Shown here: positions 16,795 to 26,054 of the stretch, piece by piece
How positions within the stretch are numbered: the first letter of the stretch is position 1
Layout: each line of letters begins with the position of its first letter
From: Photobacterium marinum
GTDB taxonomy: Bacteria; Pseudomonadota; Gammaproteobacteria; Enterobacterales; Vibrionaceae
Direction of reading: 5' to 3'
DNA length: 64,000 bases
Assembly (NCBI RefSeq): GCF_000331515.1
Contig: NZ_AMZO01000002.1
Coordinates: 248,001-312,000, forward strand
Program-made: the position numbers and the translations under genes
The notes under the pieces: model-generated
Seen by the model: only the letters and a program-made list of their open reading frames with translations
What the model was told of the DNA's origin: nothing
The model's database searches: none

Positions 16795-17208
16795 TTCAAT
16801 TGATATTGTCTGTGTTTTAAGACATTACGAACTTGGTTAAGTATTACGGTTTCAGATAAAAAGCAGCGTTAAGCTGCTTTTTTTATACCTATTCCATTTT
16901 TAATAAGCAATTAAATGAATTATCTCTTTTTAATTTCAATAAATTCAATGACTTAATTTTAAGTGGCGCGAGGCAGTGATACTGTGCCACAGTTTTTTGT
17001 GATTTTTCTAACAATTAATTCGCGATGAATTCACAAAAAATCTTGAGAAATTTCAGCCTGAAATAATCTTTTTTCTACTTTGGGTGTTTTTTCGTCTAAT
17101 TTAGGATTGATTTGCTTCTGGGCATCCATTAGAATTCGCCGCGCATTACGATGCACCCATTTTTTAATCTTTATCAGTTTTTTTGAATTACTCCTGTAGG
17201 GGAACAAA
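16795..17208. other. Intergenic region upstream of satP
   Basis: The lipoprotein terminator is at 16857-16885. A second, weaker stem GTGGC / GCCAC around 16963-16990, with CAGT / ACTG inside, is followed by AGTTTTTT and could end a short transcript. The remaining 200 bases before satP are AT-rich and suggest a long leader; TTTTTTGTGA near 16995 is only a CRP half-site. Confidence 0.4.
16857..16885 (+). terminator. Rho-independent terminator after lipoprotein gene
   Basis: AAAAGCAGC-GTTAA-GCTGCTTTTTTT gives a 7-9 base stem and a T-run, 65 bases after the stop. Confidence 0.85.
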
Positions 17209-17796
17209 ATGTCTACGAAACTTGCTAACCCAGCGCCACTTGGCCTAATGGGTTTTGGTATGACTACCATCCTTCTGAATATCCACAATGCGGGCTTTTT
17301 CCCAATTGATTCCATGATTCTGGCAATGGGTATTTTCTATGGTGGCCTGAGCCAAGTTATCGTAGGCACAATGTGCTTCAAGCGTGGCGATACTTTCGGT
17401 ACAACTGCATTTACTTCTTACGGTCTGTTCTGGCTGACTCTTGTTGGTCTGATCGTTATGCCTAAGATGGGTCTTCCAGCAAGCCCAGCAAGCTTCATGG
17501 GTTGGTACCTACTACTGTGGGGCATCTTCACTGGCTTCATGTTCATCGGCTCTCTATGCTACCCACGTGCTAAGCAGTTCGTATTTGCTTCACTGACAAT
17601 TCTGTTCTTCCTGCTGGCTGCTCGCGACTTCACTGGTAGCGAACTGATCGGTACTATCGCTGGTTTCGAAGGTATCATCTGTGGCGCAAGTGCAATTTAC
17701 TTTGCAATGGCTCAGGTAATTAACAACGAATTTGGCCGTACTATTCTGCCAATCGGTGAGAAGAAAGAAAAAGCAAGCATGAAAGCTGCTGCTTAA
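17209..17796 (+). CDS. satP: SatP, acetate/succinate:proton symporter (GPR1/FUN34/YaaH family)
   Basis: This 195-residue inner-membrane protein has six membrane helices. The family signature NPAPLGLMGFGMTT is at residues 7-20 (consensus NPAPLGL), and the acetate-pore segment NIHNAGFFPID follows. SatP takes up acetate and succinate with protons. The ATG at 17209 follows AGGGGAAC. The coding sequence uses preferred codons heavily (many GGT, GGC, CTG, ATC), which suggests high expression. It is monocistronic, with a strong terminator 16 bases after the stop and a long upstream leader. Confidence 0.94.
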   Translation: MSTKLANPAPLGLMGFGMTTILLNIHNAGFFPIDSMILAMGIFYGGLSQVIVGTMCFKRGDTFGTTAFTSYGLFWLTLVGLIVMPKMGLPASPASFMGWYLLLWGIFTGFMFIGSLCYPRAKQFVFASLTILFFLLAARDFTGSELIGTIAGFEGIICGASAIYFAMAQVINNEFGRTILPIGEKKEKASMKAAA

Positions 17797-17811
17797 TCTG
17801 ACTTATTCCTG

Positions 17812-17841
17812 AAAAAACCCCGCTCTGGCGGGGTTTTTTTG
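17812..17841 (+). terminator. Rho-independent terminator after satP
   Basis: ACCCCGC-TCTG-GCGGGGT is followed by seven T residues and preceded by six A, just after the satP stop. Confidence 0.92.
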
Positions 17842-17957
17842 TACCAGGGATTTAGCATCAAGCGCATTTCGAACTGTTTGGCATGAGTTGCGACAGGCTG
17901 TATCAGAAATTGGTATAAGCTTATGTTTAGTATTTACTCTGCTGAAGGGACGGGTAT

Positions 17958-18929
17958 ATGGCGCAACGCTATGCTGCTTTGATGGGGGCCCTGGTTGCTG
18001 ATGCTGCTAGTATGGGGACTCACTGGATCTATTCACCAGAGCGGGTGAGTATGCTCTCCAATTTGCCTCACTTTCCTTTTATTCAGCCTGATACCAGCCA
18101 TTATGAAGGGGTTGAGGGCTACTATGCCCATGACAAACTCACTGCTGGAGAGTTGACGGCTTATGGGGAATGGCTTGCTTTATACATACGGTTATTGAGT
18201 CAGCCTGATATCAGTACCCGCAATATCCAGCAGCAGATCTTAGATTACTTTGGTCCCGGCGGTGAGTTTATTGGTTACATAGACAGCCCGACCAAAGCAT
18301 TGCTGCTAACTCTTTTTTCGCTCATGCCTGATGAATGGCCGGATGATTCCGGTTCTGATGATGATCAGAATCCGGCTCTGTGTTCTATACCGGCGCTTGT
18401 ATCGCTGAAGCTACCTTCTGAACAGCTGGATCTGGAAATTGAGCGCATTGTCGGTATTACCCATCAAAATGAAACAGCTCTGGCTTGTGCCAAAGCTTTT
18501 GCCAGTGCTCTTAATGAAGCATTGCGCTCTCGCCGGATGGAGCCGGTTCTCAATGTTCTGAAAATAAAATCACCGGAAGCGATTCGGGATAATATCGAGC
18601 AGGTCCGAAACTTAAGTGTTGAGCAGAATGAGCTCAGTTATGTGCTGACGATCGTCAATCAGGCCTGTCACCTGGCAGACAGCCTGCCGTTAGCTGCCTG
18701 GATACTGCAAAACAGCGAAAGCTACACAGAGGCAATCCGGATGAATATTCTGGCTTCCGGGGATTCCTGCGGGAGAGGAATTTTGGTCGGTGCGCTGGCC
18801 GGGGCCTGTTATGGCTTTGGTGACGAAAAGGGGATTCCGATTTCCTGGGTCACTACGTTGCAGGATGGAGAGGCGCTTGCAGAGGATATAGAGGCACTGC
18901 TGAAAAAGTCGGGTCTGATACTGACGTGA
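17958..18929 (+). CDS. ADP-ribosylglycohydrolase-fold protein (crystallin J1-like)
   Basis: This 323-residue protein has the all-helical ADP-ribosylglycohydrolase layout. The N-terminal GALVADAASMGTHW (residues 10-23) corresponds to the metal-binding GDAxG region, and the C-terminal SGDSCGRGILVGALAGACYG corresponds to the second metal site and closing helix. Canonical enzymes carry a DTD-type motif at the second site; here the motif is SGDSCGR, as in J1-crystallin-like members. Hydrolysis of ADP-ribose bonds is therefore unproven. It stands alone between satP and sdaA, convergent with the latter. No recognisable RBS beyond AAGGGACGGG upstream of the ATG. Confidence 0.75.
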   Translation: MAQRYAALMGALVADAASMGTHWIYSPERVSMLSNLPHFPFIQPDTSHYEGVEGYYAHDKLTAGELTAYGEWLALYIRLLSQPDISTRNIQQQILDYFGPGGEFIGYIDSPTKALLLTLFSLMPDEWPDDSGSDDDQNPALCSIPALVSLKLPSEQLDLEIERIVGITHQNETALACAKAFASALNEALRSRRMEPVLNVLKIKSPEAIRDNIEQVRNLSVEQNELSYVLTIVNQACHLADSLPLAAWILQNSESYTEAIRMNILASGDSCGRGILVGALAGACYGFGDEKGIPISWVTTLQDGEALAEDIEALLKKSGLILT

Positions 18930-18968
18930 AAAAATTGAATCGATATAAAGTGAGGCAAATCTCAGAGA

Positions 18969-18998
18969 TAAAAAAAGCTACCCGTAGGAGGGTAGCTT
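18969..18998 (-). terminator. Rho-independent terminator of sdaA
   Basis: AGCTACCC-GTAGGA-GGGTAGCT is followed by seven T on the minus strand, 30 bases past the sdaA stop. Confidence 0.9.
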
Positions 18999-19027
18999 TG
19001 AGGTTTTCTATTCAGAAGGTCTGAAGA

Positions 19028-20389
19028 TTAGCAGATAACCTTGATTGCCAGGCCACCCTGAGATGTTTCACGGTACTTGGCATTCATATCTTTACCTGTT
19101 TCAAGCATCGTTTCGATAACTTTATCCAGAGATACTCGAGGCTCAGATGCGCGACGAAGTGCCATACGAGAAGCGTTGATTGCTTTAACAGCAGCAATAC
19201 CGTTACGTTCGATACATGGAACCTGTACCTGACCAGCAACAGGGTCACAAGTTAGACCCAAGTTGTGCTCCATTGCGATTTCTGCAGCCATACATACCTG
19301 TTCAGGGCTACCGCCCATCAGTTCTGCAAGACCAGCTGCTGCCATAGAACATGCAACACCAACTTCACCCTGACAGCCAACTTCAGCACCAGAGATAGAT
19401 GCGTTACGCTTGTAAAGACCACCGATAGCGCCAGAAGCAGCGAAGTAACGAGTGAACTCTTTAGGACCTACAGTCTGGATGAACTTGTCGTAGTAAGCCA
19501 GAACCGCTGGAATGATACCGCAGGCACCGTTAGTTGGTGCAGTAACAACACGACCACCGGCTGCGTTTTCTTCGTTAACTGCGAAAGCAAACATGTTAAC
19601 CCAGTCAACAACAGTCATTGGGTCATTGCTTAGTTTCTCAGTTGTCATCAGCTGTTGGCGTAGTGCAGCTGCACGACGAGGCACACGTAGTGGACCAGGA
19701 AGAATGCCTTCTTCGGTCATACCACGTTCCATACATTCGCGCATTGTTTTCCAGATGCTGGCGAAGTAGCGGCTGATCTCTTCTTCTGCATTCATTGCAC
19801 GCTCGTTGCACATAACCAGCGAGCTAACAGACAGACCACTTTCCTTACACTGATTTACCAGCTCTTCGGCTGTTGTGTACATGTAAGGGACAGTTACACT
19901 GCTTTCTGCCTCTTTACCGAAGTTTTCTTCGTCAACGATGAAACCACCGCCGATAGAGTAGTAAGTCTTAGTGTAAGCTTCGTCATCACCGATCCACGCG
20001 TGGATGGTCATGCCGTTTTCGTGTAGGGGAAGGTTGGAAGTATGGAAGTTCATACCGCCTTCGCGAGGAAATTCTACAGTGTGACAGTGCATACCGACAG
20101 GAAGACGCTCGGTTTCTTCAACACGTGCCATGAAGCCTGGAATGCTATCGATATCAACGTGCTCAGGGCTGTTGCCCGCAAGACCCATGATGATAGCGAT
20201 ATCTGTGTGGTGACCTTTACCGGTAAGAGAAAGCGAACCATATACGTCAACGGTAATTTTAGTTATGTCACGCAGTTTGCCCATTGCTCGCAGGTCATCG
20301 ATAAACTCTTTACCTGCTTTCATTGGACCAACAGTGTGCGAACTGGAAGGACCCACACCAATTTTGTAGATATCAAAAACACTGATCAT
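19028..20389 (-). CDS. sdaA: SdaA, L-serine ammonia-lyase (iron-sulfur)
   Basis: SdaA deaminates L-serine to pyruvate and ammonia using an oxygen-sensitive [4Fe-4S] cluster. The 453-residue single-chain form has the beta domain ([23 protein letters not shown], residues 1-23) and the alpha domain with cluster cysteines in [24 protein letters not shown] and related positions. Length matches E. coli SdaA (454). I start at the ATG at 20389, which follows GAGG and begins the conserved MISVFD; the frame runs open to 20527. The serine transporter gene sdaC lies upstream on the same strand, but an intrinsic terminator sits between them. Confidence 0.95.
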   Translation of the reverse strand: MISVFDIYKIGVGPSSSHTVGPMKAGKEFIDDLRAMGKLRDITKITVDVYGSLSLTGKGHHTDIAIIMGLAGNSPEHVDIDSIPGFMARVEETERLPVGMHCHTVEFPREGGMNFHTSNLPLHENGMTIHAWIGDDEAYTKTYYSIGGGFIVDEENFGKEAESSVTVPYMYTTAEELVNQCKESGLSVSSLVMCNERAMNAEEEISRYFASIWKTMRECMERGMTEEGILPGPLRVPRRAAALRQQLMTTEKLSNDPMTVVDWVNMFAFAVNEENAAGGRVVTAPTNGACGIIPAVLAYYDKFIQTVGPKEFTRYFAASGAIGGLYKRNASISGAEVGCQGEVGVACSMAAAGLAELMGGSPEQVCMAAEIAMEHNLGLTCDPVAGQVQVPCIERNGIAAVKAINASRMALRRASEPRVSLDKVIETMLETGKDMNAKYRETSQGGLAIKVIC

Positions 20390-20408
20390 GCTTATTACCT
20401 CAGCCAGG

Positions 20409-20474
20409 GGAAGCAATCTTGCTTCCAACCAAGACTGTTTAGTTTTATTTATTCTCGCCCCTTCCTTGGCGAGA
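20409..20474 (-). promoter_or_regulatory. Two leader hairpins before sdaA
   Basis: Between the sdaC terminator and sdaA, the minus strand can form a stem TCTCGCC / GGCGAGA (plus 20453-20459 and 20468-20474). It can also form a palindrome GGAAGCAA / TTGCTTCC (20409-20416 and 20419-20426), just upstream of the sdaA RBS. These could tune sdaA expression after read-through. Confidence 0.35.
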
Positions 20475-20482
20475 TATTTTGT

Positions 20483-20519
20483 AAAAAAAGAGCAGGTACT
20501 GTGCGCGTCCCTGCTCTTA
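20483..20519 (-). terminator. Rho-independent terminator between sdaC and sdaA
   Basis: A 9-base perfect stem AAGAGCAGG / CCTGCTCTT with a 13-base loop is followed by seven T on the minus strand. It lies 110 bases after the sdaC stop and 94 bases before the sdaA start, so partial read-through is likely to set the sdaC:sdaA ratio. Confidence 0.85.
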
Positions 20520-20628
20520 AGTATCATCTATTCTACGCTAATTGTCTCAGAAGACTATGCGTTCCAGCACAAATTCTTAGGATAACTAGCTGTAACAGAT
20601 AATTCTCACAACATTTGTGGTGGTTCTT

Positions 20629-21885
20629 TTAGAATGCGCCGTAAACTACTGAAGTAATTGCAGCGATACCACATAGAGCTGTGAAGATACGTGCTGGTGC
20701 AGATGTGCTGTACTTAGCCATTGCAGGTACTTTGTACATTGCAAAAACTGGCATCAGGAACAGGATTGCAGCGATCATCGGTGCACCCATAGTTTCAATC
20801 ATGCCCAGGATACTTGGGTTGATTACTGCAACGATCCAAGTAGTGATTACGATGAAACCTAGAGAGATTTTTTCAATCTTGCTTACTGGCATTTCAGAGC
20901 GAGATTTAACCAGACCTACCAGACCTTCGTGAGCACCCAGGAAGTGGCCGAAGTAGCTTGAAGTGATAGCTGCGAAAGCAACTAGTGGACCAAGCAGAGA
21001 AATCAGCGCAGATTCGTGGATGTTAGCCAGGTAAGACAGAACACTGATGTTTTGTGCTTGAGCTGTTGCCAGCTGCTCTGGAGACATCGACAGTACAACA
21101 GAGAACACGAAGAACATTACGAAGCCCATAAGCATCATCGCTGCACCGCCAGTGATCATGTCAGTCTTCTTCGCAGCATCGTCACCGTATACGCGGCGCT
21201 GTTCTTTAGAGAACTGGCTGATGATTGGGCTGTGGTTGAAAGAGAACACGATGATTGGGATTGCCAGCCAGATAACTGCAGGCAGTGAGCTCCAGTCTGG
21301 TGCTACTTCCATCATAGAAGTGTTCCAGCCAGGGATCAGGTAGATAGAAAGAGCAAGCAGGATGAATACCAGAGGGTAAACCATCGCTGAAGTTGCTTTC
21401 AGCATCAGTTCTTTACCGAAAACTACACCTGCAGTCATCGCCAGAATCAGGCCACCAGAAAGAATCCAGCGTGGAAGAGATTCCATGCCCATCTGGTTAA
21501 CCATGAAAGAATCAACTGTGTTAGTGATACCAACACCGTAGATCAGAACGATTGGGTAGATAGCGAAAAAGTAAGCGAAAGTGATGATGTTCGCGCCAGC
21601 TTTACCAAAGTGTTCTTCTACAGTATCAGTGATATCTGCTTCAGGGTTTTTAGCGGAAAGAACGAAACGAGCAAGGCTCTTGTGAGCGAACCAAGTCATT
21701 GGTGCTGCGATTAGGGCCAGGATAACTAGTGGCCAGAAACCGCCAGCACCCGCTTTAATTGGAAGGAACAGTACGCCAGCACCTACAGCGGTACCGAACA
21801 GAGAAAGTGCCCAAGTAAAATCTTTATAGGTCCATCTTGCTTTTTCAGCGCTAGTGGCTGAAGTCGAGCTTAATGTCTTATTCAT
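20629..21885 (-). CDS. sdaC: SdaC-type serine transporter (HAAAP family)
   Basis: This 418-residue inner-membrane protein with about eleven helices belongs to the hydroxy/aromatic amino acid permease family. Its N-terminal segment WALSLFGTAVGAGVLFLPIKAG is the family's substrate/ion-binding signature, and FSFNHSPIISQFSKEQR is typical of SdaC. It would import serine with protons to feed SdaA. A palindromic CRP-type site and a plausible sigma-70 promoter lie 90-140 bases upstream, pointing to induction when preferred sugars are scarce. Codon use is strongly biased, suggesting high expression. Confidence 0.93.
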   Translation of the reverse strand: MNKTLSSTSATSAEKARWTYKDFTWALSLFGTAVGAGVLFLPIKAGAGGFWPLVILALIAAPMTWFAHKSLARFVLSAKNPEADITDTVEEHFGKAGANIITFAYFFAIYPIVLIYGVGITNTVDSFMVNQMGMESLPRWILSGGLILAMTAGVVFGKELMLKATSAMVYPLVFILLALSIYLIPGWNTSMMEVAPDWSSLPAVIWLAIPIIVFSFNHSPIISQFSKEQRRVYGDDAAKKTDMITGGAAMMLMGFVMFFVFSVVLSMSPEQLATAQAQNISVLSYLANIHESALISLLGPLVAFAAITSSYFGHFLGAHEGLVGLVKSRSEMPVSKIEKISLGFIVITTWIVAVINPSILGMIETMGAPMIAAILFLMPVFAMYKVPAMAKYSTSAPARIFTALCGIAAITSVVYGAF

Positions 21886-21977
21886 GGTTTATATCCAAAG
21901 TTTTGTTACGGAACGGAAATTAGGAACGGCGCGCATTTTGATGATTTACGGGAGGAAAACTTTGATCAAGATCGCGT

Positions 21978-22026
21978 TATGTAATGGGTGCAAATTGCAA
22001 TACAATTAAAAGTGATCGCGATCACA
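21978..22026 (-). promoter_or_regulatory. CRP-type site and promoter of sdaC
   Basis: AGTGATCGCGATCACA at 22011-22026 is a perfect palindrome matching TGTGA-N6-TCACA with one mismatch. Downstream on the minus strand, TTGTAT (22005-22000) and ACATAA (21983-21978) are separated by 16 bases and could be -35 and -10. The CRP centre would fall about 45-50 bases before the likely transcription start, close to an activating position. Confidence 0.65.
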
Positions 22027-22075
22027 CGTGTTTGAGGGGTAAAATTATCGAGATTTATTTCCGGGATTAGTTTTT

Positions 22076-22681
22076 CTAATACCAGAGCTGTTTTGACAGC
22101 AGTTTTACCATCTGTGCAGTAGCGCCCCAAATCGCGTGGTTATGAAATGATATTGAATAGATATTCACTTCTGAGCCATTGATGACGAATTGGGAAGAAC
22201 GTATATTCATCGGGTTTAACAGATACTCGATGGGTACTTCAAACAGCTCATCCACCTCGTTTTTGTCCAGAGTTGGCGTGTAGTTTGCCGATATTGTAGA
22301 CACATAAGGGGTGACGATATAACCACTGATTGTTGATAGTGAAGGAAGGTGGCCTAATATACTCTCTCTATTGCATAAAATACCAGTTTCTTCTTTAGTC
22401 TCTCGTATGGCTGTATCAATAAGATCAACATCTTCTGACTCATATCGTCCTCCCGGAAAGGCTATTTGACCGGGGTGGTGCTTCAGATGGTCTGCTCGTC
22501 TTGTTAAAACGACATTGTAGCTGTTGTTGCGAGGAACAAGTGGAATGAGTACTGCCGCTTGCTTGAGTTTGCGGGAGGTGGAACCAGCAGCAGACAGCCT
22601 AACTCTGGCCGCAAGGCCTGAGTCATTGCTTTTTTGAGGGGCTAGCAGAAACCGTGCTAACAACTGCTGCTGGGTATTCAT
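22076..22681 (-). CDS. nudL: NudL-type Nudix hydrolase (CoA pyrophosphatase)
   Basis: This 201-residue Nudix protein has the NudL/YeaB variant box PGGRYESEDVDLIDTAIRETKEETG (positions about 75-99; catalytic glutamates in RETKEETG). It also has the UPF0035 motif TRRADHLKHHPGQIAFPGG just before it, which marks CoA-cleaving members. The likely reaction is CoA to 3'-phospho-AMP and phosphopantetheine. It lies directly downstream of pabB, the order seen in enteric bacteria. A TATAAT-like element with AT-rich flank near 22715-22722 may give it its own promoter within the 163-base gap. Confidence 0.88.
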   Translation of the reverse strand: MNTQQQLLARFLLAPQKSNDSGLAARVRLSAAGSTSRKLKQAAVLIPLVPRNNSYNVVLTRRADHLKHHPGQIAFPGGRYESEDVDLIDTAIRETKEETGILCNRESILGHLPSLSTISGYIVTPYVSTISANYTPTLDKNEVDELFEVPIEYLLNPMNIRSSQFVINGSEVNIYSISFHNHAIWGATAQMVKLLSKQLWY

Positions 22682-22844
22682 AAACCATCCATGGTTGTGA
22701 CTGTGGATACTCTTGTCATTATAGGCCGTTTTTATGACAAAAAAATGTAAAACGGCTGTTTGATATTACCCTTGAGGCTTTTCCGAGGGCGAAATCCAGA
22801 GTATCTACAGTATTGTTGATTTCTTTTTCTGTTGGAAAAGTTTG

Positions 22845-24248
22845 CTACTTCTCTAAGGTTGGCAGAATTTTGCTCAGTTTGTCCAATGTTTCCTGATACT
22901 CGCTGTCTGCCTGACTGTCGGCTACCAAGCCGCCGCCGGCCCATGCATACAGGGTATTTTGTTGAGAAACCAGTGTTCTGATTGTAATACTGGTGTCCAT
23001 TCGTCCACAGCGACTGATATAGCCGATACTGCCACAGTAAACGCTGCGCCGGTGAGGTTCGAGTTCTTCAATGATTTCCATAGCCCGGATTTTCGGAGCG
23101 CCGGTGATGGAGCCGCCAGGGAAACAGGCGCGTAGCAGGTCGAGTGGTGAATAGCTGTTGTCCAGCTCTCCGGTTACCGTACTTACCAGATGATGAACTG
23201 CAGGAAAGCTCTCAATATCGAACAGCTTCGGCACCTTCACAGAGCCAGGCTTGGCCACGCGGCCGATATCATTGCGCAGCAGATCAACAATCATCAGATT
23301 TTCTGACCTGTCTTTATCAGCATGACGTAACTCATCAGCATATTGCCGATCAAGCTTCTCATTTGTATCACGCGGACGAGTGCCTTTAATTGGCTTTGTT
23401 TCAACATAGCCCTGATTGTGTTGCAGAAAGCGTTCCGGCGATACAGAAAGTACCGTGTTTTCAGCTGTTCGAATAAAGCCGGAGAATGGTGCGCCATTGG
23501 TTTTTTCCAGCTTAAGGTAAGCGTTCCATTCATCCCCTTTATAGGTGGCTTCAAAGCGCTGGGCCAGATTGATTTGGTAGCAGTCTCCGGAAAGTAGGTA
23601 CTCCTGAACTTGTCCAAATTTACTGCAATAGGCCGATTGGGTCATGTTGGCCTGCCACGCACTTGTTAATTCAAATGCAGGATTATGTTGTGCATCATGT
23701 TTTTTGTGCTTCTGGGCAAAGCTGTCTTTTTTGTCCTGCAGCCAGGCTAAACGATCACTATCTTTAGGTGAGATGAGATATAACTGATGGTTGTGGTGAT
23801 CGGCAATCAATGCCCAGTCGTAAATGCCGACTGCCATATCAGCCGTAGAAATATCATGGTGGGCGATTGAAGGAATTTTCTCCACCCGGCGACCAAGATC
23901 GTAGGAAAAGTAACCTAGAGCACCGCCGATGAACGGAACGTCGTCCAGCGGCTCAAGCGTTGGCAGCAGGGCATTTTGTACTTTTTCCAATAGCTTAAAT
24001 GGGTCTTCGTTGCTGTTTTTTTGCTCGCCACAGGAATAATTAATACGGGTTATGTCACCGTGGGTCTCTAAAGTGGCTAAAGGATCAGCAACCAAAATAT
24101 CAAAGCGATTATCTGGATGATCTTCGGCTGCCGAGCGTAATATCATAGACCATGGCTGGCCCGCCAAAGGTTCAAACCATGACAGGGTAGCTTCTTGTGT
24201 GTAATCAAGTTGTTGAATATTCAACAAAGGATGTGATGTACAAATCAT
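22845..24248 (-). CDS. pabB: PabB, aminodeoxychorismate synthase component I
   Basis: PabB converts chorismate to 4-amino-4-deoxychorismate, with ammonia from PabA, in folate biosynthesis. The 467-residue protein has the anthranilate-synthase-like fold: an N-terminal domain (QPWSMILRSA), then the catalytic half with the PIKGTRPRDTNE lysine motif (about residue 275), LMIVDLLRNDIGR and GSITGAPKIRAMEII. The PIKG form is the PabB signature, distinguishing it from TrpE (PIAG). nudL follows on the same strand. The start at 24248 is the first ATG in frame with a complete N terminus. Confidence 0.93.
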   Translation of the reverse strand: MICTSHPLLNIQQLDYTQEATLSWFEPLAGQPWSMILRSAAEDHPDNRFDILVADPLATLETHGDITRINYSCGEQKNSNEDPFKLLEKVQNALLPTLEPLDDVPFIGGALGYFSYDLGRRVEKIPSIAHHDISTADMAVGIYDWALIADHHNHQLYLISPKDSDRLAWLQDKKDSFAQKHKKHDAQHNPAFELTSAWQANMTQSAYCSKFGQVQEYLLSGDCYQINLAQRFEATYKGDEWNAYLKLEKTNGAPFSGFIRTAENTVLSVSPERFLQHNQGYVETKPIKGTRPRDTNEKLDRQYADELRHADKDRSENLMIVDLLRNDIGRVAKPGSVKVPKLFDIESFPAVHHLVSTVTGELDNSYSPLDLLRACFPGGSITGAPKIRAMEIIEELEPHRRSVYCGSIGYISRCGRMDTSITIRTLVSQQNTLYAWAGGGLVADSQADSEYQETLDKLSKILPTLEK

Positions 24249-24545
24249 TTTCTTTTTTGTGACAGCTGTTCGACAGGCGCATAGCGCGAAATTGTTCGCA
24301 AGAGTATCATAAACACAGAATTTAATACGACGCCCAGGGACGATCCGATGTGCTTTATTGACGGCTGGCTCCGGCTTAGTAGCAATAGTTCGCTGAGGAC
24401 ACCTGCCATTTGGAACATGGCCGTGTAATTACATTTATTCTGCGAATAGTTCCCTACCTGCAGTTAACAGTAAATGTGAATTACGTTCTTTTTGGAAGCA
24501 AAAAATACGGGCGCCATGGAATGATAATAATCAACGAGGGCAATT
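24249..24545. other. Divergent intergenic region between pabB and the fumarase gene
   Basis: These 297 bases must carry both promoters. I see no clear operator; AAATGTGAATTACG near 24471 is at best a CRP half-site. The fumarase RBS ACGAGGG lies just before its start. No small gene was recognised. Confidence 0.4.
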
Positions 24546-26054
24546 ATGACCGTCATCCGCAAACAAGATGTCATAAGTAGTGTTGCAGACGCGCTACAGT
24601 ACATTTCTTATTACCATCCGCTGGATTTTGTCCAGGCCCTTAAAAAAGCCTATGACAAAGAGCAGAGCAAAGCGGCGAAAGATGCCATCGCCCAAATCCT
24701 GATTAACTCTCGCATGTCAGCTGAAGGCCATCGTCCAATCTGCCAGGATACCGGTATTGTTACCTGTTTCGTTAAGATTGGTATGAATGTGCAGTGGGAC
24801 AGTGATCTGACTGTACAGGAAATGATTGATGAAGGTGTACGCCAGGCATACACCAATCCGGATAACCCGCTGCGTGCATCTGTTGTTGCTGACCCTGCAG
24901 GTAGCCGTAAGAACACTCGCGACAATGCGCCTGCTGTTGTCCATGTGGAAATGGTACCGGGCGATAAGGTGGAAGTTCAGGTGGCAGCCAAGGGTGGTGG
25001 TTCTGAGAACAAAACCAAGATGGTGATGCTGAACCCGTCTGACGATGTGGCTGAATGGGTTGAGAAGACGGTTCCTCTGATGGGCGCGGGCTGGTGTCCA
25101 CCGGGTATGCTGGGTATTGGTATCGGCGGCACAGCTGAAAAAGCGGCTGTACTGGCAAAAGAATCTCTGATGGAGCATGTTGATATCCATGAGCTTCAGG
25201 AACGTGGTGCTCAGAATGCTGAAGAAGAGCTGCGTCTGGATATTTATAACCGTGTAAACAAGCTGGGTATCGGTGCTCAGGGCCTTGGCGGTATGACCAC
25301 TGTTCTGGATGTTAAAATCAAGACTGCGCCGACTCACGCAGCATCCAAACCGGTTTGTTTGATTCCAAACTGTGCTGCTACCCGTCACGTTCACTTCACT
25401 CTTGACGGTAATGGCCCTGCTGAACTGACTCCACCTAAGCTGGAAGACTGGCCTGAAGTGACTTGGGAAGTCGGTGACAGCGTACGTCGTGTAAATGTTG
25501 ACGAAGTAACCAAAGAAGACGTTCAGCAGTGGAAATCAGGCGAGACTTTGCTGCTGTCAGGTAAAATCCTGACTGGTCGTGATGCGGCACACAAGCGTAT
25601 TCAGGATATGCTTGCCAAAGGCGAAGATTTCCCTGTTGATTTCAAAAACCGCTTTATTTACTACGTAGGCCCGGTTGATGCGGTACGTGACGAGGTGGTT
25701 GGCCCTGCTGGCCCGACTACATCTACCCGTATGGATAAGTTTACCGACATGATGCTGGATAAAGCTGGCCTGATGGGCATGATCGGTAAAGCAGAACGTG
25801 GTCCAGCAGCGATTGAGTCAATCAAGAATCACAAAGCCGTTTATCTGATGGCTGTCGGTGGTGCGGCTTACCTGGTTGCTAAGGCGATTAAGAAAGCGCG
25901 TGTGGCAGCATTTGAAGATCTGGGTATGGAAGCTATCTACGAATTTGAAGTTGAAGATATGCCGGTAACAGTAGCGGTTGATGCGGAAGGTACTAATGCG
26001 CATCAGACCGGTCCGGATACCTGGAAAGTCAAAATTGCAGAAATGGACGTTTAA
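24546..26054 (+). CDS. Class I fumarate hydratase (iron-sulfur)
   Basis: This cytoplasmic enzyme hydrates fumarate to malate in the citric acid cycle, using an oxygen-sensitive [4Fe-4S] cluster. The 502-residue chain joins the alpha-type domain (RPICQDTGIVTCFVKIG with a cluster Cys, GGGSENKTKM, PPGMLGIGIGGT, IPNCAATRHVHF) to the beta-type domain (LLLSGKILTGRDAAHKR, YVGPVDA, GPTTSTRMD). It is about 46 residues shorter than E. coli FumA, as in other compact class I fumarases. It is transcribed alone and ends at a strong terminator. A tartrate dehydratase role is possible for the family but less likely for a fused chain. Confidence 0.92.
   Translation: MTVIRKQDVISSVADALQYISYYHPLDFVQALKKAYDKEQSKAAKDAIAQILINSRMSAEGHRPICQDTGIVTCFVKIGMNVQWDSDLTVQEMIDEGVRQAYTNPDNPLRASVVADPAGSRKNTRDNAPAVVHVEMVPGDKVEVQVAAKGGGSENKTKMVMLNPSDDVAEWVEKTVPLMGAGWCPPGMLGIGIGGTAEKAAVLAKESLMEHVDIHELQERGAQNAEEELRLDIYNRVNKLGIGAQGLGGMTTVLDVKIKTAPTHAASKPVCLIPNCAATRHVHFTLDGNGPAELTPPKLEDWPEVTWEVGDSVRRVNVDEVTKEDVQQWKSGETLLLSGKILTGRDAAHKRIQDMLAKGEDFPVDFKNRFIYYVGPVDAVRDEVVGPAGPTTSTRMDKFTDMMLDKAGLMGMIGKAERGPAAIESIKNHKAVYLMAVGGAAYLVAKAIKKARVAAFEDLGMEAIYEFEVEDMPVTVAVDAEGTNAHQTGPDTWKVKIAEMDV

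Noticed and set aside
17031..17315. 94-codon minus-strand ORF upstream of and into satP
   Set aside because: It runs antisense over the satP start, has no RBS or family match, and the satP frame is clearly coding.
20042..20602. 186-codon plus-strand ORF antisense to sdaA
   Set aside because: Shadow of the strongly biased sdaA coding frame; composition is not protein-like.
20390..20628. Glycine or other known riboswitch upstream of sdaA
   Set aside because: Stems are simple and separate; no conserved riboswitch core could be recognised, so only generic leader hairpins are claimed.
24717..25394. 225-codon minus-strand ORF within the fumarase gene
   Set aside because: Antisense shadow; the plus-strand frame contains all class I fumarase motifs.
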